A stretch of DNA of 64,000 bases. It comes from an uncultured Drancourtella sp. (GTDB lineage: Bacteria > Bacillota > Clostridia > Lachnospirales > Lachnospiraceae). This document shows, one piece after another, positions 59,351 to 64,000 of this stretch. The stretch spans positions 19,149-83,148 of the forward strand of contig CALFLL010000046.1 in NCBI GenBank assembly GCA_937880845.1, given 5' to 3'. A program made the position numbers and the translations under genes. How positions within the stretch are numbered: the stretch's first letter is position 1; the number at the start of each line of letters is the position of its first letter. A model generated the notes under the pieces. That model ran no database searches. It worked only from the letters and a program-made list of their open reading frames with translations, and was not told the DNA's origin.

Positions 59351-59449
59351 ATGTTAAAAAATACGATGAACTTTGTTGTATTGAATCTCATTTTTGCTTT
59401 TCTGCTGTCGTGCTGCTCTAAAAAGAAAACTAGACAAGAACGGGAAAGC
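59351..59449 (+). pseudogene. Truncated copy of the lipoprotein gene start
   Basis: ATG 59351 encodes MLKNTMNFVVLNLIFAFLLS then CCSKKKTRQER, matching the start of the lipoprotein at 60501 (MLKNRIKFTALTLVFAFLLS, CSTKKTGQE). The upstream bases (from about 59300) match 60450-60500 as well. It then fuses directly to LXG sequence. Confidence 0.75.
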
Positions 59450-59738
59450 AATGGCATCATTTCCAGTGTTAGTGACATTGTTTCAGTTGCACAGCCTTCA
59501 GCTCATCTTTAGTACTTTCTTATCAGTTGATGGAAAGTCGTGTTAAAGCTTTAAACAGCGACATTGGTGATTATGAGCAAACGCATCAAAACGACACACA
59601 GAATATGGACTCTATGATGGAGGCTATAAGATCTATTTTGATAGCAAGAACAGGAAGCTCTGCTATATCAGTAACCAATTATCAGGCTGGTTCTATTGCA
59701 AGGCTGCCATCATATCAAAGGTTGCAGATGGGCTATGA
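59450..59738 (+). pseudogene. Frameshifted fragment of a third LXG toxin gene
   Basis: Matches positions 54993-55280 of the first toxin and the same part of the second, but has a frameshift near 59503 (QPSAHL instead of QPSGLS) and ends at GGCTATGA. A leftover of a lost toxin whose immunity gene may be the DUF6710 pseudogene directly attached. Confidence 0.8.
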
Positions 59739-60349
59739 AAAAGGAATCTGTTCGTTCGGTAATTAAATTTATGGCAAATTCTATACAAAGTGAATTACTT
59801 ACGAAATGTATGTATAATGATAGGAATTATCCGGAAATAGATTATATAAGAGCTATTTTGAATAGTTTTTTACTGGACTTGTCGTTTGATTTTGGGCAAA
59901 AATGTAACATACATTTAAAGGTTCAAAATACTCCCATTATATCATGTGTTTGGAATCATTCTCGTATGATTGACGGATTGATAGGACTGGGAGAGATAAA
60001 TAAGTCCCTTTAATGGGATTTCGTTTGCATATAATATTCAGACAGTCTTAATAGAACCATTAGGGCTGGTAGTCGTTGATAATGGAAATCATTCTGTGAA
60101 TGCGGCCATTGTTTATAACGAAGGAGAAATAATTGCAAATACAGTTATTGATATTTCTGAAGCTCTTGAAAGATATAGATTTGACGAAAAATATATGTGA
60201 GCGTAGAAACAAATAAAAAAGTAAATATTAAGAATTCAAAAAATAATTCAGAACCATTCACATATACGTTTGGACTTTTGTTTGAAATGGCAAGAGTTTT
60301 GAAAAATGCAAAAGATGAAAACGGATATATGTACTATGATGTTGATTAG
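59735..60349 (+). pseudogene. DUF6710-like orphan immunity gene, frameshifted twice
   Basis: Three frames join to one protein: from ATG 59735 (SVIKFMANSIQSELLTKCMY, ISCVWNHSRMIDGLIGLGE) to about 60005, then NGISFAYNIQTVLIEPLGLV and VVDNGNHSVNAAIVYNEGEI to about 60195, then FTYTFGLLFEMARVLKNAKD to TAG 60349. The W-N-x-S-R, GNHS and C-terminal LLFEMAR motifs fit DUF6710, a family placed beside polymorphic toxins. The gene is dead, in line with loss of its toxin. Confidence 0.7.
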
Positions 60350-60366
60350 ATGGGAAGGTGATAGTG

Positions 60367-60507
60367 ATGGAGAATACAGAGAACTGGGTAGAAAAATATA
60401 AAGAAAGAATGGATAAGAATAAACCTTCTGAAAAATTAGTGGAACAGACTTTAGAACTGATGAAACATCAGATTGAGTTGCAGAGAAAAGATAAGAAAAA
60501 ATGTTAA
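60367..60507 (+). CDS. Small charged helical protein ahead of the lipoprotein
   Basis: 46 residues from ATG 60367 (GAAGGTG upstream); acidic then basic helix (NWVEKYKERMDKNKPSEKLV, LELMKHQIELQRKDKKKC). It overlaps the lipoprotein start by 7 nt. A copy of its end remains at about 59310-59340. Confidence 0.45.
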   Translation: MENTENWVEKYKERMDKNKPSEKLVEQTLELMKHQIELQRKDKKKC

Positions 60508-61355
60508 AAAATAGAATAAAATTTACAGCATTGACTCTTGTGTTTGCTTTTCTGCTGTCGAGTTGCTCTACAAAGAAGACTGGACAAGAATGGAATAGTT
60601 ACAATGAAAATAGCGAATGGTCCTATTTTATGCCTAAGGATGTAGATAGAGATATGGTTCCCTTTATATTTCCAGGAAAGTATGTTGTAGATATTGAAAT
60701 CGAAACTCAAAATGAATTCAAAACCTACATTGAACGATATACAGAATTAGAAACCTGTAAACTTTTGTTTTATGATATAGATAGGGGAACTGTTCAAAAG
60801 AAAATGGACTGTAAAAGAATTTTGGAAGAGTATTTTCAGGAATACCAGATTGCAGAAGAACAGATAATGCCATGTTTATATCAGCAAAAAAACTGTGTCT
60901 GCGTTATTTTAGAAAAAATCGGGTATCGTAAAAGTTCTGGAGATCCTTTGCCAAAAATCGGAATTATGATTGATGTAGATACTGAAAAAATTATAGGTGA
61001 AGTTTCAGAAATGGATTTTGAAAAATATCATTTATTATATAAAAATGAAGAAACAGAATCCATTACAGAAGAATTTTTGATAATAAATAATCTCCCTTCC
61101 ATGGAGGTTGTATATTATCACGATTTCAACATTTACGCAATGAAAATGCACTTGGCGGATATTTCTTCTGATGCAGAAATTTTTAAGATTTTTCCAGAAT
61201 TGAAGGAGGTTTCTGCTGAAAAGAATAAAACTATTTGTTTTTATGTAGAAGAGTCTAAAATAGAAAAGATAATGAAGCAATTTCTTCCAAAGGAACAAGA
61301 AATAGCATGGCCAAAAGAAAACACGAATGAAATGAAAGTGATACCAAGAGTATAA
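60501..61355 (+). CDS. Lipoprotein of unknown function, linked to the toxin array
   Basis: 284 residues. Lipoprotein signal: MLKNRIKFTALTLVFAFLLS with lipobox LLSSC (Cys at about residue 22). The mature part is mixed alpha/beta with many acidic residues (EIETQNEFKTYIERYTELET, IGEVSEMDFEKYHLLYKNEE). Being on the outer face of the membrane, it might be an extracellular immunity or adhesion factor; its 5' end is duplicated beside the LXG fragment, so the lipoprotein gene moves with the toxin cassettes. Confidence 0.65.
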   Translation: MLKNRIKFTALTLVFAFLLSSCSTKKTGQEWNSYNENSEWSYFMPKDVDRDMVPFIFPGKYVVDIEIETQNEFKTYIERYTELETCKLLFYDIDRGTVQKKMDCKRILEEYFQEYQIAEEQIMPCLYQQKNCVCVILEKIGYRKSSGDPLPKIGIMIDVDTEKIIGEVSEMDFEKYHLLYKNEETESITEEFLIINNLPSMEVVYYHDFNIYAMKMHLADISSDAEIFKIFPELKEVSAEKNKTICFYVEESKIEKIMKQFLPKEQEIAWPKENTNEMKVIPRV

Positions 61356-61399
61356 AGTCTATTGAGTAATAAAATAGGCGTGTGTTATTGAATACTTTT

Positions 61400-61560
61400 G
61401 AAGACGTTACAAAATATTATGTCTTTTGGAAACAGCATATAAATGTAGAGTTATAGGATTGCTGGGATTTAAGTAAATAGGAACATGTGGGTGGCAGTAT
61501 ATTAGTTTTGATATACTGCTGCCTTTTGTATTGGAAGTTCGTAGGTGAAAAAAGAATGCA
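61400..61560 (+). pseudogene. Degraded copy of the radical SAM end / sortase start junction
   Basis: Reads EDVTKYYVFWKQHIN, stop, DCWDLSK, stop, versus EDVTEHYEYWKQHIN and DCCNLRK at the end of the 39.7-kb radical SAM gene. It is followed by a matching hairpin (GGCAGTATA... TATACTGCTGCC) and TGAAAAAAGAATGC, the sortase start. About 160 bp, aligning to 39684-39846 without large gaps. Confidence 0.85.
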
Positions 61561-61579
61561 AAAGAGCCAGAAGATATAA

Positions 61580-61601
61580 AAACTACACACAAACTACAAA
61601 C
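61580..61601 (+). promoter_or_regulatory. Direct repeat, likely response-regulator binding box
   Basis: AAACTACACAC and AAACTACAAAC in tandem (11-bp period), the classic spacing for OmpR/PhoB-type dimers. A possible -10 (TAGAAT near 61610) follows, so the box lies at about the -35 of the response-regulator gene. Confidence 0.65.
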
Positions 61602-61638
61602 TAAGATGATAGAATAGAATTATTTAGGAGATGATATT

Positions 61639-62316
61639 ATGAAGAAAATTTTGATTGTAGAAGATGATTTGGATATACAAGAAATGATACAATTTTTTTT
61701 AGAAGATCAAAACTATCAAGTATGTGTTGCAGAAGATGGTGTAGAAGGGGTGGCAGTTTTTAACAAAGAACATCCAGATATGGTACTTTTGGATATTATG
61801 TTACCTAAGATGGATGGATATGCTGTATGTGAAATTATCCGGCAAAACTCAAACGTCCCAATTATTATGATCAGTGCATTAAGTAGCGAAGCAGATCAAA
61901 TTAAGGGATTTGAATTGCAAATAGATGATTATATCCCGAAACCGATTTCTTTACCACTTATGATAAAAAAAATAGAAGCGATATTTAGAAGATATGATAA
62001 AAAAGATGAAACAGAAAATAATGAGATGTGGTATCGTGAAATCTGCCTTATCATTGGTAATTATCGGGTAATTATAAAGGGAGAAAGCATTGATCTGACA
62101 CAAAAGGAATATGAGATATTAAAAGAACTAATGGAACATCCGGGAGCAGTAATTTCAAGAGAGAGCTTTCTAAATCGGTTATGGAAATATGAATTTTATG
62201 GTGATGAACGTGCGGTAGATAATCATATTAAAAATTTAAGAAAGAAATTAGGCGCTTTTGGAAATTATATAGAAACAGTAAGAGGAGTGGGATATCGTCT
62301 TGAGAAAGTACATTAA
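61639..62316 (+). CDS. OmpR/PhoB-family response regulator
   Basis: 225 residues. Receiver domain with acidic pocket (IVEDDLD), phosphoacceptor Asp52 in VLLDIMLPKMDG, and YIPKPISL (Lys about 102). C-terminal winged helix: SIDLTQKEYEILKELMEHPG, VDNHIKNLRKKLG, IETVRGVGYRLEK. GGAG precedes ATG 61639. Overlaps the kinase by 17 nt and probably acts on the 61580 and 63767 repeats. Confidence 0.93.
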   Translation: MKKILIVEDDLDIQEMIQFFLEDQNYQVCVAEDGVEGVAVFNKEHPDMVLLDIMLPKMDGYAVCEIIRQNSNVPIIMISALSSEADQIKGFELQIDDYIPKPISLPLMIKKIEAIFRRYDKKDETENNEMWYREICLIIGNYRVIIKGESIDLTQKEYEILKELMEHPGAVISRESFLNRLWKYEFYGDERAVDNHIKNLRKKLGAFGNYIETVRGVGYRLEKVH

Positions 62317-63703
62317 AGAACACTTAACGATCAAAGTGTTTTTAGTAACGATCATGCTATTATTGACATTAAGTGCAGCAATTTATGGAATGATTACTTT
62401 TGGTATGTCTAATTTTTATTTGACGGAATTAAATAAAAGCCTTGAGAAAGAATTAGATACCACAATTGAACAAATAAGTAATATGACAAATGAGGAAACT
62501 CAGAAGACCTTGGAACGATTTGCGATAGAGTATGGAATATCTATTATTGTGAAAAATCAAGAAGGAGAGGAAATAGGAAATTATGGGGAAATATCTTATT
62601 TTTTAGCTCCAGATGCGAATAGTTCCAAGGCACAAAATAGTAAAGGAATTACAAAAAATTATATTGTAAAGTCTAATGAAGGTACAGTTTATAAGCTTCA
62701 AATATTTGGAACAAAGGAGTCGGTTAATATAGGACTCAAAGTTCTAAATAGAATTTTACCGTCTTTGGGAGTTATTACGGTGATAGTTTCTATTTTAATT
62801 GCCTTATTTTTTGCCCGTTATATTACAAGACCAATTCTAAAGGTAAATGAGGCATCAAAAAGAATGGTAAAATTAGATTTCCGTAAACCATATCCTGAAA
62901 AAAGAAGCGATGAGATAGGCATTTTAGGGGAAAACTTAAATCAATTGGCAGAGCACTTAGAAGATACATTACAAGAATTGAAAGAGAAAAATCAAATATT
63001 ACAAGATGAAATACAAAGAGAACAAGAAATGGAACGGAAACAACTCTCTTTTTTTGCGGCAGTTTCACACGAACTAAAAACCCCCGTTACCATATTGAAA
63101 GGTCAAATTCAGGGAATGATTTCAGGAATTGGTGGATATAAGGATCGGGATAAATATTTGAAAAGATCATACGAGGTAGTTTTTTCAATGGAAGGATTAA
63201 TTCAAGAGATATTAGATGTTTCTCGAATGAAATCTGCAGGCTTCTCACTCAATTTCTCGACTATATTTTTAGACAGTATCGTAAAAGGAATTATACAAGA
63301 ATGGGAAGATATTGCGACAGATAGAGGTGTGACCTTGCATACAGAAATAGAAGAGAAAACAGAAATTTGTGCGGACAGAGTACTGTTTCAGAAAGTAATT
63401 GGTAATTTAATTAGCAATGCCGTAAAGTATACACCGGATAATGGAAATATTTGGTGTAAGGTGTATAAAAATGAAGAAGGTGTAATATTTTCAGTTGAGA
63501 ATAATGCTGAACATATTTCAGAACAGGAAATCCCAAAACTATTTGATGCATTTTATAGACGAGAAAAATCTAGAAATAGAAAGGCAGGAGGAAGTGGTTT
63601 AGGTCTTTATATTGTAAAAATGATTGTAGAATTACATCATTATGAGTGTGAATTTAAAAATACTAATCAAGGGATAGAAGTGAAAATAGTATGTAAAGAA
63701 TAG
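62300..63703 (+). CDS. Membrane sensor histidine kinase
   Basis: 467 residues from TTG 62300. Membrane helices at about 12-35 and 152-173 enclose an extracellular sensor of about 115 residues; HAMP-type linker (ITRPILKVNEASKRM), HisKA with His about 257 in AVSHELKTPVTILKG, and HATPase motifs (LISNAVKYTPDNG, AGGSGLGLYIVKMI). Phosphorylates the partner regulator. The signal is unknown; partner genes downstream are outside the window. The toxin array or wall stress from the adhesin/T7SS are possible inputs. Confidence 0.93.
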   Translation: MRKYIKEHLTIKVFLVTIMLLLTLSAAIYGMITFGMSNFYLTELNKSLEKELDTTIEQISNMTNEETQKTLERFAIEYGISIIVKNQEGEEIGNYGEISYFLAPDANSSKAQNSKGITKNYIVKSNEGTVYKLQIFGTKESVNIGLKVLNRILPSLGVITVIVSILIALFFARYITRPILKVNEASKRMVKLDFRKPYPEKRSDEIGILGENLNQLAEHLEDTLQELKEKNQILQDEIQREQEMERKQLSFFAAVSHELKTPVTILKGQIQGMISGIGGYKDRDKYLKRSYEVVFSMEGLIQEILDVSRMKSAGFSLNFSTIFLDSIVKGIIQEWEDIATDRGVTLHTEIEEKTEICADRVLFQKVIGNLISNAVKYTPDNGNIWCKVYKNEEGVIFSVENNAEHISEQEIPKLFDAFYRREKSRNRKAGGSGLGLYIVKMIVELHHYECEFKNTNQGIEVKIVCKE

Positions 63704-63706
63704 AGA

Positions 63707-63737
63707 AACATCCGTTTGTGATTACAGGCGGATGTTT
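63707..63737 (+). terminator. Terminator after the kinase gene
   Basis: ACATCCG and CGGATGT pair around a 14-nt loop and are followed by TTTTTT. Confidence 0.8.
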
Positions 63738-63766
63738 TTTGGCTCTAAAATAAATGTAGTTGGTAC

Positions 63767-63789
63767 AATCTACACAAAAAACATACAAG
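63767..63789 (+). promoter_or_regulatory. Second response-regulator box, downstream of the kinase
   Basis: AATCTACACAA followed by AAAACATACAAG resembles the tandem repeat at 61580-61601; it lies ahead of the next transcription unit, partly outside the window. Confidence 0.5.
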
Positions 63790-63904
63790 AACAACAAGAA
63801 AATCATAAAAAACTGCTTTAAACTATACATTACAAAGTTAATAAAAACCACATGAAATTGATAGGAAATATTAGAAGTAAGAATATTTTTGAGAGGAGAA
63901 AAAA

Positions 63905-63949
63905 ATGAAAGAACATTTGAAAAAGATCAAAGAGACCATTGATGTGTAA
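63905..63949 (+). CDS. Very short ORF, possible leader or truncated gene
   Basis: ATG 63905 with GAGAGGAG upstream encodes 14 residues (MKEHLKKIKETIDV) and stops. May be a leader peptide or the start of a gene cut short; the window ends 51 nt later. Confidence 0.3.
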   Translation: MKEHLKKIKETIDV

Positions 63950-64000
63950 GCGCTTAATTTTTGGGTAACTACAAATTTATCCTTTTTTCATTCATAATGA

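Overview
The window looks like part of a low-GC Firmicutes chromosome, most likely a gut Clostridia/Lachnospiraceae strain. The reasons are AT-rich DNA, strong AAGGAGG ribosome sites, frequent TTG starts, and gene families typical of integrative conjugative elements (ICEs) in that group (DUF5697, DUF6100, DUF6017, DUF3268, VirB4/VirD4). No integrase, relaxase, att site, rRNA, tRNA or CRISPR array is visible, so the element ends and processing genes lie outside the window.

Layout. 1-3.6 kb is decayed flank: the 3' end of an agrB-like gene, a gene killed by two in-frame stops, and an intact IS630-family element (1743-3010, TA target) sitting inside a small ORF. 3.7-8.2 kb is an ICE maintenance/control block: an actin-like ParM with a ParR-like partner, and a split sigma-factor-like pair. 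8.4-8.8 kb is a lone reverse-strand secreted protein. 9-23 kb is the type IV secretion (conjugation) operon: VirB2-like, VirB6-like, lytic transglycosylase plus cysteine peptidase, surface protein, VirB3/PrgI-like, VirB4, DUF5697, DUF6100, DUF6017 and the VirD4 coupling protein. 23.5-33.3 kb is a DNA-processing block: S1-like protein, DUF3268 zinc finger, cold-shock protein, ERF recombinase and TOPRIM primase, with several unknowns. 33.5-40.5 kb carries a 1769-residue thioester/Cna-B adhesin, a possible structured RNA, an SPL-like radical SAM gene that appears frameshifted, and a class B sortase.

41-53.4 kb is a type VII secretion system (T7SSb): EsaA, EsxA, a probable EssA, EsaB, EssB and EssC. 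A glycine-zipper LXG toxin cassette is nested between esaB and essB. 53.4-60.4 kb is a toxin array: shared Lap-type helper genes, then two LXG toxins with nearly identical N-terminal halves but different ends (TNT NADase and GHH nuclease), each followed by a candidate immunity gene, then remnants of a third toxin and an orphan immunity pseudogene. 60.4-61.4 kb is a lipoprotein, followed by a degraded copy of the radical SAM/sortase junction from 39.7 kb. An OmpR-type two-component system closes the window.

How it fits together. The conjugation machine, the adhesin with its sortase, and the T7SS toxins all act at cell-cell contact. One mobile block may therefore combine attachment, DNA transfer and killing of competitors; this is inference. 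Several ICE operons share a sequence-related promoter and/or a nested A/T-flanked hairpin just ahead of the first ribosome site, which suggests common control by attenuation or antitermination.
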